A DNA stretch of 64,000 bases, from contig NZ_BCXI01000014.1 of the NCBI RefSeq assembly GCF_001895025.1, positions 62,001-126,000 of the forward strand, read 5' to 3'. A program made the translations under genes and the position numbers. This stretch comes from Rhodococcus zopfii NBRC 100606 = JCM 9919 (GTDB taxonomy: Bacteria; Actinomycetota; Actinomycetes; Mycobacteriales; Mycobacteriaceae). Below the pieces are notes generated by a model. That model was not told where the DNA came from. It did not search any database and saw nothing but the letters and a program-made list of their open reading frames with translations. Shown piece after piece: positions 27,730 through 36,637 of the stretch (the stretch's first letter is position 1; the number at the start of each line of letters is the position of its first letter).

Positions 27730-28653
27730 TCAGTCCGGTTCGGCGGCCAGTTGCCGCAGCAGGTCCCGGGTGCGGCGCAACGACGCGCGCGGATCGTCTC
27801 CGACCGGGAACGGCGCCGCCCATACGTCGGTCACGCCGGCGGCCACCAGCGACCGCAACTGTGCCCGCACCGCGTTCTCGTCCCCGACGATCGCGACATC
27901 GGCCGGTTCGGATGCTCCTCCTGCGTCGAGAACGCGGCGGTAGGCGGGCACCGCGGCGTACGACGTCGCCGTTGCCGCGCACGCGATCCGGGCCTGCTTC
28001 ACATCGTCGTGGACCGCGACCGGAAGCCCGGCGACGACGCGCGGCACGGGCCGACCCGCGCGCTGCGCCGCGGCGTGCAGAGCGGGCACGATCCGGGTCT
28101 CGATGACCGACGCCGACGCCATCCACAGGATCGTGCCGTCGGCGTGGCTGCCCGCGACACGCAGCATGCGCGGCGACATCGCGGAAAGCAATACGGGCAC
28201 CGGATGCGTGACCTCGGTCATGCGTCCGACGCTGCGCGTCGTCCACTCGGTGCCGCGCACGTCCACGTCGTCACCACGGAGCAATGCCGTGACGATGCTC
28301 ACGTATTCCTCGGTGTTCGTCCCCGGCCGGTCGTACGACAGACCGTAGACGTCGCGGATCGACGATTCGTGCGACGGGCCGAGCCCGAGGGTGAAGCCGG
28401 GTCGTCCCATCGCCTCGGCGACCGCGGCCGCGCGGTTGGCCTGCAGCAACGGGTGGCACGGGTAGGTCTGCAACACCGCCGTGCCCAGCTCGATCGAGGA
28501 CGTGGCCCTACCCGCGACGGCCAGCGCAGCCAGCGGGTCGCCGAGCACACCACTCGCGAACCACAGCGATGCAAAGCCGTCCGCTTCCGCCTGCTGCACC
28601 TGCCGGACCACCTTGTCGGCCGATGCGGCACCACCGGTCAATCCGATTCGCAT
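27730..28653 (-). CDS. LLM-class F420-dependent oxidoreductase (TIGR03564-like)
   Basis: A 307-aa luciferase-like TIM-barrel protein. It begins MRIGLTGGAAS and shows the family blocks LWFASGVLGDPLAAL, IELGTAVLQTYPCHPLLQAN and RPGFTLGLGPSH. Members use deazaflavin F420 or FMN for hydride transfer; the substrate is unknown. ATG 28653 is chosen for the GGAAGGAG Shine-Dalgarno six bases upstream. It sits next to DedA with a gap of only 23 bp. Confidence 0.85.
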   Translation of the reverse strand: MRIGLTGGAASADKVVRQVQQAEADGFASLWFASGVLGDPLAALAVAGRATSSIELGTAVLQTYPCHPLLQANRAAAVAEAMGRPGFTLGLGPSHESSIRDVYGLSYDRPGTNTEEYVSIVTALLRGDDVDVRGTEWTTRSVGRMTEVTHPVPVLLSAMSPRMLRVAGSHADGTILWMASASVIETRIVPALHAAAQRAGRPVPRVVAGLPVAVHDDVKQARIACAATATSYAAVPAYRRVLDAGGASEPADVAIVGDENAVRAQLRSLVAAGVTDVWAAPFPVGDDPRASLRRTRDLLRQLAAEPD

Positions 28654-28852
28654 GAGGCTCCTTCCGGTCGCCGGGCAGTGCCCGGTCTCCTTCGACGGAT
28701 ACACGACTTCGGCCTAGAATGGAAACGCTGCTCTCTTCACCGAATACGTGATATCTCAATTGTTAGAATAATGTTTCATACCGAGACGACCGATCGACAC
28801 CTCTCGTGGTCCGCTCCACGGCGGTCGGGCGCGGTACGGCAGCATGGTCGTC
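28654..28852. other. AT-rich divergent intergenic region
   Basis: The bases from about 28740 to 28785 are much richer in A+T than the surroundings (runs such as ATATCTCAATTGTTAGAAT) and separate two divergent genes, so they probably hold promoters for the LLM oxidoreductase and the MobA-MoeA gene. I cannot fix -35/-10 pairs. Confidence 0.35.
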
Positions 28853-30598
28853 ATGACCACGCTGAGCGGTTCCGAAGCCGTCGTCGTCGCGGGTGGGAGA
28901 GCAACCCGGATGGGTGGCGTCGACAAACCGGCTCTGGTCGTACAGGGCCGGCGCATGCTCGACAGCGCCCTCGCCGCGGTCTCCGCGTGCCGGCGTGTCA
29001 CCGTCGTCGGCCCGCACCGCGACGACCTCGACCCCGCCATCGGCCAGGTACAGGAGACGCCCGTGGGCGCAGGGCCGGTGGCCGCCCTCTCGGCCGCCCC
29101 CATCCCCGCCGACGCCCCGGTCCTGACTCTCGCGTCGGACCTGCCGTTCGTCACCGCCGACACGCTCGTCGCACTGATGGACGCGCTGCACGAGGACCCG
29201 GACGCGGAGGCCGCGTTCGCGGTCGACACGGACGGCCGCCTCCAGTTCCTGCTCGCCGCCTGGCGGGGCGCAGCTCTGACCGCGCGCCTGGACTCGCTCG
29301 CCGGAGCGGTCGCGAACCAGCCGATGAAGGCGCTGCTGCCCGATCGGTACGTGACGGTCCCCGTGTCCGGCACCACGGACTGCGACACTCCCGAGGATCT
29401 CCACCGAGCCCGCTCCGGCCACACCGGGGTAGTCGCCGCCGACCCCTCCGATGCCCGCGAGATGCTCCGAAAGTCCTTGCAGCCGTTGCCCGTCAGGAGG
29501 ATTCAGGTTCGCGCAGCCCTCGGCGCGACCCTCGCGGCGCCGCTGGTCGCAGCGGAGGCCCTGCCGCCCGTCGCGGTGTCCGCGATGGATGGTTACGCGG
29601 TGGCGGGCGACGGACCGTGGACGCTGCGCAGCGAGATCCGCCGCGCCGGTTCGGACCACGGATTCGCCCTCGCCGACGGTGACGCCGCGCGCATCGCGAC
29701 CGGTGCGCATCTGCCGTCCGGCGCGACCGCGGTCGTGCGCGACGAATACGTCGACATCGGCGAGGGCGGTGCCCTCCGCCGTCGTCCCGATGTCCCGGTG
29801 CGTGACGACGCCCGCCGCCGCGGGGAAGACTGGCTGCCCGGATTCGTTCTCGCTCAGGCAGGTACGGGAATCGATCCGGCGGTGGTGTCGGCGGCGCTGA
29901 GCGGCGAGGTCACCGACGTCGAAGCGCGCGGACCGGTGCGGGTGCACATTGTCGTCAGCGGCGACGAGATCCGGCGCGACGGTCCGCTGCGCGAGGGCCA
30001 GACCCGCGACTCGCTCGGGCCCGTGCTCGGGCAGTTCGTGCGGTGGTGCGGCGCCGACGCGGTGAGCGAGGCGCACCTGCGCGACACCGAGGACGGGTTC
30101 GACCGGCTGCTACAGGAAACCACGGACGTGGACGCGGTCGTCGTCGTCGGCGCGACCGGCCGTGGCGCCGCGGACCAGCTGCGCGGTGCGCTGGCCCGCA
30201 CCGGAGCACACATCGCCGTCGAACGTGTCCGGTGCAAGCCGGGCGGCTCCCAGGTCGCGGCGGTACTGCCGGACGGCCGGGCCGTGCTGGGGTTGCCGGG
30301 GAACCCGGTGGCGGCGGTCGCGACGCTGCTGGTCATGTTGCCCGCGGTGATCGACGGCCGCACCTGCCGGACCCCACGCGTGCCGTGGACCGCACCGCTG
30401 GCGAACGCCTCCGACGTCGTCGGCGAGGTCACACGCCTGCTGCCCGCGCGGCAGCTTCCCGACGGGTCGTGGCTGTGCGACAACGCGATCCGCACATCCC
30501 ATCTGGCCGGACTGATCGGACGGCAGGCGGTCGCGCTGGTTCCGCCGGGCGCGGCCGACGGCGATCTCGTCGAGATGGTGCCGCTGCCCCGGATCTGA
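28853..30598 (+). CDS. MobA-MoeA fusion: molybdenum cofactor guanylyl/adenylyl transferase and Mo insertase
   Basis: A 581-aa fusion. Residues 1 to about 195 are a MobA-like nucleotidyltransferase (VVVAGGRATRMGGVDKPAL, SDLPFVT); about 205 to 581 are MoeA (SAMDGYAVAGD about 242, the GATGRG MPT-binding motif, LPGNPVAA about 482). MoeA inserts molybdate into adenylated molybdopterin and MobA attaches GMP. A fused enzyme suggests channelled cofactor maturation, for instance for a nitrate reductase encoded elsewhere. ATG 28844 is a possible earlier start; neither has a clear Shine-Dalgarno. Confidence 0.88.
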   Translation: MTTLSGSEAVVVAGGRATRMGGVDKPALVVQGRRMLDSALAAVSACRRVTVVGPHRDDLDPAIGQVQETPVGAGPVAALSAAPIPADAPVLTLASDLPFVTADTLVALMDALHEDPDAEAAFAVDTDGRLQFLLAAWRGAALTARLDSLAGAVANQPMKALLPDRYVTVPVSGTTDCDTPEDLHRARSGHTGVVAADPSDAREMLRKSLQPLPVRRIQVRAALGATLAAPLVAAEALPPVAVSAMDGYAVAGDGPWTLRSEIRRAGSDHGFALADGDAARIATGAHLPSGATAVVRDEYVDIGEGGALRRRPDVPVRDDARRRGEDWLPGFVLAQAGTGIDPAVVSAALSGEVTDVEARGPVRVHIVVSGDEIRRDGPLREGQTRDSLGPVLGQFVRWCGADAVSEAHLRDTEDGFDRLLQETTDVDAVVVVGATGRGAADQLRGALARTGAHIAVERVRCKPGGSQVAAVLPDGRAVLGLPGNPVAAVATLLVMLPAVIDGRTCRTPRVPWTAPLANASDVVGEVTRLLPARQLPDGSWLCDNAIRTSHLAGLIGRQAVALVPPGAADGDLVEMVPLPRI

Positions 30599-30732
30599 CT
30601 GCGCGAGCCAAGCACAGTCCCGGCCATCCGGGTCCGACGCGGGCCCGACCCGATCGCGGTTGCCGTGGTCGACGCAGCACCGCAGACTTCACGCGAAGGG
30701 TGATTCGTCCGCAACAGAAAATGGGGGAAGCA

Positions 30733-31701
30733 ATGGTTCCTGCGGCCGATGACGCAACCATGCTCTTGACCGGCGCGACCTCGGGCATGGGGTTGCTGAT
30801 GGCGCGCCTGTTGACCACCACGCCCGGCTGGACCGTGATCGCCACGGCGCGTTCGCAGACCCGCGCCGACGAGCTACGGGCACTTCTCGGTGATCCCGGC
30901 AACTTCCGCTACGTGGTGTGCGACCAAGGAAGCATCGCCGGCACCCGGGAAGCCGGCGAACGGATCGTCGAGCTGCTCGCAGACCCCGCCATCGCGCCCC
31001 TTCGCGGCATCGTCCTCAACGCGGGAATCCAAACAGGCTCCACTGCAACGGAAACCACCGACGGATTCGAAGTGACCTTCGGCACCAACCTGATCGGCCC
31101 CCACCTGCTGGTGGGCACCATCAGCCGCTCCCTCACCGCGCCGGTACGCGTGATCGCCGTGGGGTCCGGCACCCACTACGGCAAGTTCCGCCGTTCCTAC
31201 GGGATGGTTCCGGCACCGGTCTGGGAAGCTCCCGAGACACTGGCCCGGCCGCGCGAGGGTGACGGCATCCGCGCCTACTCGACGAGCAAGCTCGGAACGC
31301 TGTACTGGGTGCACGAACTCGCCCGGCGCGCTCCTCGAGGCATCGACGCGTTCTGCTTCGATCCGGGGATGATGCCGGGAACAGGTTTGGCCCGAGACAG
31401 AAGCGCTTTCGAGCGGTTCGGCTGGAAGTACGTGCTGCCCGCGATGAACGTCCTGGCCGGCGTCTCCACCCCCGAGCGTTCCGGGACGCACTTGGCCGCT
31501 CTGGCCACCGGTACGGCACCGATCCCGGAAGCAGATCTGCGGGGGAACTACGTCGAGATCGATCGTCTGGTCCCCTCGTCCGACGAGTCCTACGATGAGG
31601 ACCGCGAGCGCGAACTCTTCGAGTTCCTCAACACTGCAACGGGTCTGGGATCAGAGCAGGTCGCCGACTGGTGGCCGGAGGCGGCCCGCCGAACAAGGTG
31701 A
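30733..31701 (+). CDS. Short-chain dehydrogenase/reductase (SDR), classical/extended type
   Basis: A 322-aa NAD(P)-dependent SDR. The cofactor loop is TGATSGMG, the core segment is LNAGIQTGS, and the catalytic pair is in YSTSKLGTL after an upstream serine in VGSGTHYG. The C-terminal 100 residues resemble light-dependent-reductase-like SDRs. The substrate is unknown. ATG 30733 is chosen because GGGGGA lies four bases upstream; ATG 30721 is in frame. It has no clear partner among the flanking genes. Confidence 0.82.
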   Translation: MVPAADDATMLLTGATSGMGLLMARLLTTTPGWTVIATARSQTRADELRALLGDPGNFRYVVCDQGSIAGTREAGERIVELLADPAIAPLRGIVLNAGIQTGSTATETTDGFEVTFGTNLIGPHLLVGTISRSLTAPVRVIAVGSGTHYGKFRRSYGMVPAPVWEAPETLARPREGDGIRAYSTSKLGTLYWVHELARRAPRGIDAFCFDPGMMPGTGLARDRSAFERFGWKYVLPAMNVLAGVSTPERSGTHLAALATGTAPIPEADLRGNYVEIDRLVPSSDESYDEDRERELFEFLNTATGLGSEQVADWWPEAARRTR

Positions 31702-31779
31702 TCGATCGGTGTGCACCCTCGGCGGCTCTGAGCACAGCGACTCCGAGCGCCAGAAGTCCACACCGGCCGCGGGCCCGAA

Positions 31780-32469
31780 TCAGCGAGCGAGGACCAGCCG
31801 CGCGCCCACACAGTAGCGCTGCACGACCAGATCGACGATCGAATCGGTCACTCCCAGCGGCGCGGAGACCCCGTCGGCTCCCGCGTCGGCGAGCCGGGAG
31901 TGGAACAGGCCGGGCGCGAGCAGGTACGAGGCGATGAACACCCGGCGCGCCCCCTGCGCGCGCAAGGTGCCGACAACCTCGGGGACCCGGGGCGAGCCGG
32001 TCGCGACATATGCGATGCGCACGGTGGTGCGTACCAGCGAGGACAGCATGCGGGAGGCACCACGCACGTCGCGGAGGGCACGCGGATCGGACGAGCCGGC
32101 GGCGGCGAGGACCACCGCGTCCCCGGGGCGCCATCCGGCGGCCTCGAGCCGCTGCACGAGAACCCGGGCGAGGATCGGGTCGGGTCCGAGGGCGCGGGTC
32201 ACCGCCACCGCGGTGTGCCCGCTGGCCGCGACTTCCTGCGGGACGTCGCCGTGCACGTGGTAGCCGGACGCAAGGAAAGCCGGCACCAACACGGTCGGGC
32301 GGGACGAGTCGCGCAGGACCTCCGCCGGGGACGGTCCGAGCACGTCGACGAAGGCGACCCGCGTGGGGCCGACCTTCTCCGACACGGCATCCGCGAGCGA
32401 GGCGATCATGTCGACACCGCGCGGATTGCGGGTGCCGTGGGCGACGAGCAGCAACTGTGGCCGGGTCAT
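31780..32469 (-). CDS. Sirohydrochlorin chelatase (CbiX/SirB-like)
   Basis: A 229-aa class II chelatase. The N-terminal domain opens LLLVAHGTRNPRG with the metal-binding histidine, and FLASGYHVHGDVP carries the second. A second, weaker CbiX half follows (APGLFHSRL), so this is the two-repeat form. Being last in an operon with siroheme-dependent NirB, it most likely inserts iron into sirohydrochlorin to make siroheme. ATG 32469 shares one base with the upstream stop (TGATG). Confidence 0.87.
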   Translation of the reverse strand: MTRPQLLLVAHGTRNPRGVDMIASLADAVSEKVGPTRVAFVDVLGPSPAEVLRDSSRPTVLVPAFLASGYHVHGDVPQEVAASGHTAVAVTRALGPDPILARVLVQRLEAAGWRPGDAVVLAAAGSSDPRALRDVRGASRMLSSLVRTTVRIAYVATGSPRVPEVVGTLRAQGARRVFIASYLLAPGLFHSRLADAGADGVSAPLGVTDSIVDLVVQRYCVGARLVLAR

Positions 32470-33605
32470 CAGTGCACATCCTCCGGGTCGACGGCGAGGC
32501 GGTAGCCCCGCTTGACGACGGTCTGCACGATCGCAGGCGCGCCGAGCGACGACCGCAGTCGTGCCACGGCGGTCTCGACCGCGTGGGTATCTCCCCCACC
32601 GCCGGGCAGCGCGGTGAGCAGTTCCGCACGCGCGACGACCCGTCCGGGGCGGGATGCGAGCGTGCGGAGCAGGGCCATTCCTGCCGGGGCGAGGCAACGT
32701 TTCTCCTCGTCGACGATGACGCAGCGCCCGCGCATGCCCAGGACGTGCCCGCCGGCTTCGATGCGGACCGCGCGGCGGGGCAGTTCCTCGGCGAGGTGGC
32801 GGGCCAGGGCACCGAGCCGCGCCCGGGCCGGCATGGTGACCGGTACCTCGAGGTCGACGAGCGGCGCTGCCGTGACCGGGCCGACGCACACCGCGGTGAC
32901 GCCGCTGCGCAGCGCCCGCAGCATCAGCTCGAGCATCCCGGTCTGTTTGGCCCGCATCAGCAGCGACGCGACCGCCGGTGCGCTGGTGAAGCTGACCGCG
33001 TCGATCCCGTAATCGGCGATCTGCTCGATGAGCCGATCCAGCGCGGTCGGGTCCTCGGGCGGCGTCCAGCGGTAGACGGGGACGGCGACGACCTCGGCGC
33101 CGGCGGCGCGCAGTTCCTCGCACAGGTCGGCGCCGGGCTCCCATTCGGTGCGCTCGCCGTGCAACTGCACCGCGATGCGCAGCCCCGCAACACCTTCCGC
33201 GAGCAGGTGTGCGAGGACCTCGGCCGACGATTCGGACGCGGGGGACCATTCCTCCCGTAGTTCCGCGGCCCGGATCGCCCCGGTCACCTTCGGGCCGCGG
33301 GCCAGGATTCGGCTCCCGCCGAGGGCGCCGGTCAGCTCCTCGGACAGGCCCCAGCCCTCGGCTGCCCCGATCCACCCGCGGAACCCGATCGCCGTGGTGG
33401 CGACCGTGATGTCCGGCGGATTCGCAATGACGTCGCGGGTGACGCGCTCGAGTTCGGTGTCGTCGGCGAGCGGGATGATGCGGATCGCCGGTGCGCGCAC
33501 GACCTCCGCGCCCCGGCGGGTGAGCAACGTCGTGAACTCGTCCGCGCGACGGGACGCGGTCACCCCGATGGTGAATCCCCGCAACGGCTCGGTGCCGTCG
33601 CTCAC
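32469..33605 (-). CDS. Uroporphyrinogen-III synthase (HemD) fused to an OmpR-type winged helix
   Basis: A 378-aa fusion. Residues about 10-260 form a bilobed HemD-like domain (FTIGVTASRRADEFTTLL, AVSFTSAPAVASLL, TAVCVGPVTAAPL). Residues about 290-370 form a winged-helix DNA-binding domain of response-regulator type (RPGRVVARAELLTAL, HAVETAVARLRSSLG, TVVKRGYRL). It could make uroporphyrinogen III for siroheme, regulate the operon, or both; similar fusions lie beside nir genes in mycobacteria. GTG 33605 overlaps the nirD stop by 4 nt. Confidence 0.88.
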   Translation of the reverse strand: MSDGTEPLRGFTIGVTASRRADEFTTLLTRRGAEVVRAPAIRIIPLADDTELERVTRDVIANPPDITVATTAIGFRGWIGAAEGWGLSEELTGALGGSRILARGPKVTGAIRAAELREEWSPASESSAEVLAHLLAEGVAGLRIAVQLHGERTEWEPGADLCEELRAAGAEVVAVPVYRWTPPEDPTALDRLIEQIADYGIDAVSFTSAPAVASLLMRAKQTGMLELMLRALRSGVTAVCVGPVTAAPLVDLEVPVTMPARARLGALARHLAEELPRRAVRIEAGGHVLGMRGRCVIVDEEKRCLAPAGMALLRTLASRPGRVVARAELLTALPGGGGDTHAVETAVARLRSSLGAPAIVQTVVKRGYRLAVDPEDVH

Positions 33606-34018
33606 GAAAGCTCGCCGTCGCTCGGCGTCCGGTTGCTGTGGATCTGCACCACGCCGGCCCACACACGCACGTCGTAGACGGGCAGCGATACGGCAGGGTC
33701 GTCGAGGCACCGACCGTCGTCGAGCGAGAACACCTGCTTGAGCAGCGGGGATGCGACGGTCGGCTCGCCGGAGCGGTCGCCGACGAGTCCACGTGACATC
33801 ACCGCGGCATGCCCGAACGGATCGATGTTGCCGACGGCACGCAGCGTGCCGTCGTCGAGCAGGAACAGGGCAACCTGCTCGCCCCCGCGCAGCAGCACCG
33901 CGACACCGCAGCCGGGTACCAGCCGGCTGAGCGGGCATGCCGACGTCCATTCCAATCGCCCGTCGAACACGCTCTCGCGCGTCGATCCCCCTGCACCGTG
34001 CATCTCGATGACGGTCAT
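33602..34018 (-). CDS. nirD: Nitrite reductase (NAD(P)H) small subunit NirD
   Basis: A 138-aa Rieske-fold NirD protein (LFLLDDGTLRAVGNIDPFG, VASPLLKQVFSLDDGRCLDD, SLPVYDVRVWAGVVQI). It lacks the Rieske cysteines and histidines, as expected of NirD, and acts as accessory subunit of NirB in nitrite assimilation. ATG 34018 is supported by a GGGAGGA Shine-Dalgarno five bases upstream. It lies 56 bp after nirB. Confidence 0.93.
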   Translation of the reverse strand: MTVIEMHGAGGSTRESVFDGRLEWTSACPLSRLVPGCGVAVLLRGGEQVALFLLDDGTLRAVGNIDPFGHAAVMSRGLVGDRSGEPTVASPLLKQVFSLDDGRCLDDPAVSLPVYDVRVWAGVVQIHSNRTPSDGELS

Positions 34019-34074
34019 CGGTCCTCCCTCGAAAAGTACTGGTGTAATCATCCGGGTCCGGTGTTTCGGGCCGG

Positions 34075-36588
34075 TTACCCGGAGATTCCCGGACGGTAAG
34101 CGGGCATCCCGACCAGGACGGGCACCTTCCGCTTGCCGGAGTCGTCGAACTGCACGGTCGGGTCGATTTCGTCGGGTGCGTTGACGAACGAGACGAACCG
34201 GGCAAGTTTCTCCGGGTCCTCGAGCACGCCTGCCCACTCGTCCCGGTAGCCCTCGACGTGCTTGGCCATCGATGCTTCGAGTTCGGCGGCGATGCCGAGG
34301 CTGTCCTCGCACACGACCTCACGGAGGTGGTCGAGACCGCCGTCCATCGCGTCGAGCCACGGCGCGGTGCGCTGCAGCCGGTCGGCGGTGCGGATGTAGA
34401 ACATCAGGAACCGGTCGATGTACTTGACGAGGGTTTCGTCGTCGAGGCCACCGGCGAGCAGTTGCGCGTGCTTCGGGGACTGGCCGCCGTTGCCGCACAC
34501 GTAGAGGTTCCAGCCGCTCTCGGTGGCGATGACGCCGACGTCCTTGCCGCGGGCCTCCGCGCATTCGCGGGCGCACCCGGAGACACCGAACTTGATCTTG
34601 TGGGGCGAGCGCAGGCCACGGTAACGCATCTCCAGGTCGACGGCCATGCCGACGGAGTCCTGCACGCCGTACCGGCACCACGTCGAACCGACGCAACTCT
34701 TCACGGTCCGCAGCGATTTGCCGTAGGCCTGACCCGACTCCATGCCGGCGTCGACGAGGCGCTTCCAGATCAGCGGCAGCTGCTCGACGCGCGCACCGAA
34801 CATGTCGATCCGCTGACCGCCGGTCATCTTCACGTACAGGCCGAAGTCGCGGGCCACCTCACCGATCACGATGAGCTGCTCGGGCGTGCATTCACCGCCG
34901 GGCATCCGCGGCACCACCGAGTAGGTGCCGTTCTTCTGGATGTTCGCCAGGAAGTGGTCGTTGGTGTCCTGCAGACCGGCCTGCTGCCGGTGCAGGATGT
35001 GATCCGAGTCGGTGGAAGCCAGGATCGAGGCGACCACCGGCTTGCAGATGTCACAGCCGGATCCCTTGCCGTACTTCGCAATCAACGCGGAGAAGGTGCG
35101 GGTGCCGGTGGCCCGGACGATCTCGAACAGCTCGGCGCGGGACTGCTCGAAGTGCTCGCACAGCGCCTTGCTGAGCACCACCCCGGAGGACGCGAGCAGC
35201 TGCTTGACCGTCGGCAGACAGCCACCGCAGGTGGTGCCGGCGTTCGTGCACGCCTTGACCTGCGCGATGTCGCAGGCGCCCTCGGCGATCGCACCGCAGA
35301 TCGCTCCCTTGGTGACGCCGTTGCACGAGCACACCTCGGCGTCGTCCGGCAGCGTCCCCGCGCCCGGCTTCTCCCCGGCCGGGGAGATGAGCGCCGCCGG
35401 GTCACCGGGCAGCTCCCGCCCGACGAGCGGGCGCAGCGACCCGTACGCGGAGGCGTCGCCGACGAGGATGCCGCCGAGCAGGATCTTCGCGTCGTCGGAG
35501 ACGACGAGCTTGGCGTAGGTGCCCTTCGCCGCGTCGGACAGCACCACCTCGAGCGCACCGGGGGTGGTTGCGTGGGCGTCGCCGAAGCTGGCGACGTCGA
35601 CGCCGAGCAGCTTGAGCTTGGTGGACAGGTCGGCGCCGGGGAACTCGGCGTCGCCGCCGAGCAGGCGGTCCGCGACGACCTCGGCGGTGCTGTAACCGGG
35701 AGCGACGAGGCCGTAGCAGGTGCCTTCGACGGCCGCGCACTCGCCGACCGCGTACACGGCCTCGTCGGTGACGCTGCGGCATCGGAGATCGGTGAGGATG
35801 CCGCCGCGCGCGCCGACCGCGAGCCCGGTGTCACGGGCGATCCCGTCCTGCGGGCGCACACCGGCCGAGAACACCAGCACCGCGGCGTCGAGGACCGAGC
35901 CGTCGGACAGCTCGACCCGCAGCCCCGCGGGGCCCTCGGTGATCGCGGAGGTCCCGACCCCGGTGTGTACGGTCAGACCGAGATCGGTCACGAGGCGGGC
36001 CAGCACGTTTCCACCACCCTCGTCGACCTGCAGCGGCATCAGCCGCGGCGCGAACTCGACGACATGCGGCGTCATCCCCATCAACTGCAGGGCGTTGGCC
36101 GCCTCGAGGCCGAGGAGGCCACCGCCGACGACGACGCCCACGGCACCGGGTCCGGCGGCGTCGGCGGCGGCACGGATTCCGTCGAGGTCGCCGAGGGTGC
36201 GGTAGACGAACGTGCCGGGCAGGTCCTTGCCGGGGATCGGCGGGACGAACGGATACGACCCGGTGGCCAGGACCAGCGCGTCGTAGCCGATCGTCGCACC
36301 GCTGTCGGTGGTGACGGTGCGTGCGTCGCGGTCGACCGCCGCGGCGCGCGTCCCCAGCTTCAGGTCGACGAGGGCGTCGCCGTCGTAGGTGTTGCCGGCG
36401 AGCGCAAGTTCCTTCGCATCCCACGAGCCGACGTACGAGGACAATCCGACGCGGTCGTAGGCGGGCTGCGTCTCTTCGCTCAGGACCGTCACCGACCACG
36501 TGTCGTGCTCGTCGCGGGCACGCAGCGCTTCAACGAAGCGGTGCCCGACCATTCCGTGTCCGACGACGACAACGTTCTTGCGGCTCAT
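34075..36588 (-). CDS. nirB: Assimilatory nitrite reductase large subunit NirB
   Basis: An 837-aa enzyme reducing nitrite to ammonium with NAD(P)H. Domains: FAD/NAD(P) pyridine-nucleotide oxidoreductase (about 1-320), BFD-type [2Fe-2S] domain (cysteines about 419, 421, 454, 457; SCNGVTKG and CGGCL), then a sulfite/nitrite reductase half with the siroheme-[4Fe-4S] ligands CVGSTWC (about 632) and SGCARECAEA (about 673). All four siroheme-site cysteines are present. ATG 36588. The operon also supplies siroheme synthesis steps. Confidence 0.96.
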   Translation of the reverse strand: MSRKNVVVVGHGMVGHRFVEALRARDEHDTWSVTVLSEETQPAYDRVGLSSYVGSWDAKELALAGNTYDGDALVDLKLGTRAAAVDRDARTVTTDSGATIGYDALVLATGSYPFVPPIPGKDLPGTFVYRTLGDLDGIRAAADAAGPGAVGVVVGGGLLGLEAANALQLMGMTPHVVEFAPRLMPLQVDEGGGNVLARLVTDLGLTVHTGVGTSAITEGPAGLRVELSDGSVLDAAVLVFSAGVRPQDGIARDTGLAVGARGGILTDLRCRSVTDEAVYAVGECAAVEGTCYGLVAPGYSTAEVVADRLLGGDAEFPGADLSTKLKLLGVDVASFGDAHATTPGALEVVLSDAAKGTYAKLVVSDDAKILLGGILVGDASAYGSLRPLVGRELPGDPAALISPAGEKPGAGTLPDDAEVCSCNGVTKGAICGAIAEGACDIAQVKACTNAGTTCGGCLPTVKQLLASSGVVLSKALCEHFEQSRAELFEIVRATGTRTFSALIAKYGKGSGCDICKPVVASILASTDSDHILHRQQAGLQDTNDHFLANIQKNGTYSVVPRMPGGECTPEQLIVIGEVARDFGLYVKMTGGQRIDMFGARVEQLPLIWKRLVDAGMESGQAYGKSLRTVKSCVGSTWCRYGVQDSVGMAVDLEMRYRGLRSPHKIKFGVSGCARECAEARGKDVGVIATESGWNLYVCGNGGQSPKHAQLLAGGLDDETLVKYIDRFLMFYIRTADRLQRTAPWLDAMDGGLDHLREVVCEDSLGIAAELEASMAKHVEGYRDEWAGVLEDPEKLARFVSFVNAPDEIDPTVQFDDSGKRKVPVLVGMPAYRPGISG

Positions 36589-36637
36589 GGGATTTCGCTT
36601 TCTCTCGTGCAGGGTGGATCAGTGCCGGGATGCGGCG

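Noticed and set aside
34040-36588. NirB as sulfite reductase
   Set aside because: The N-terminal FAD/NAD domain and BFD domain followed by NirD identify NAD(P)H nitrite reductase.
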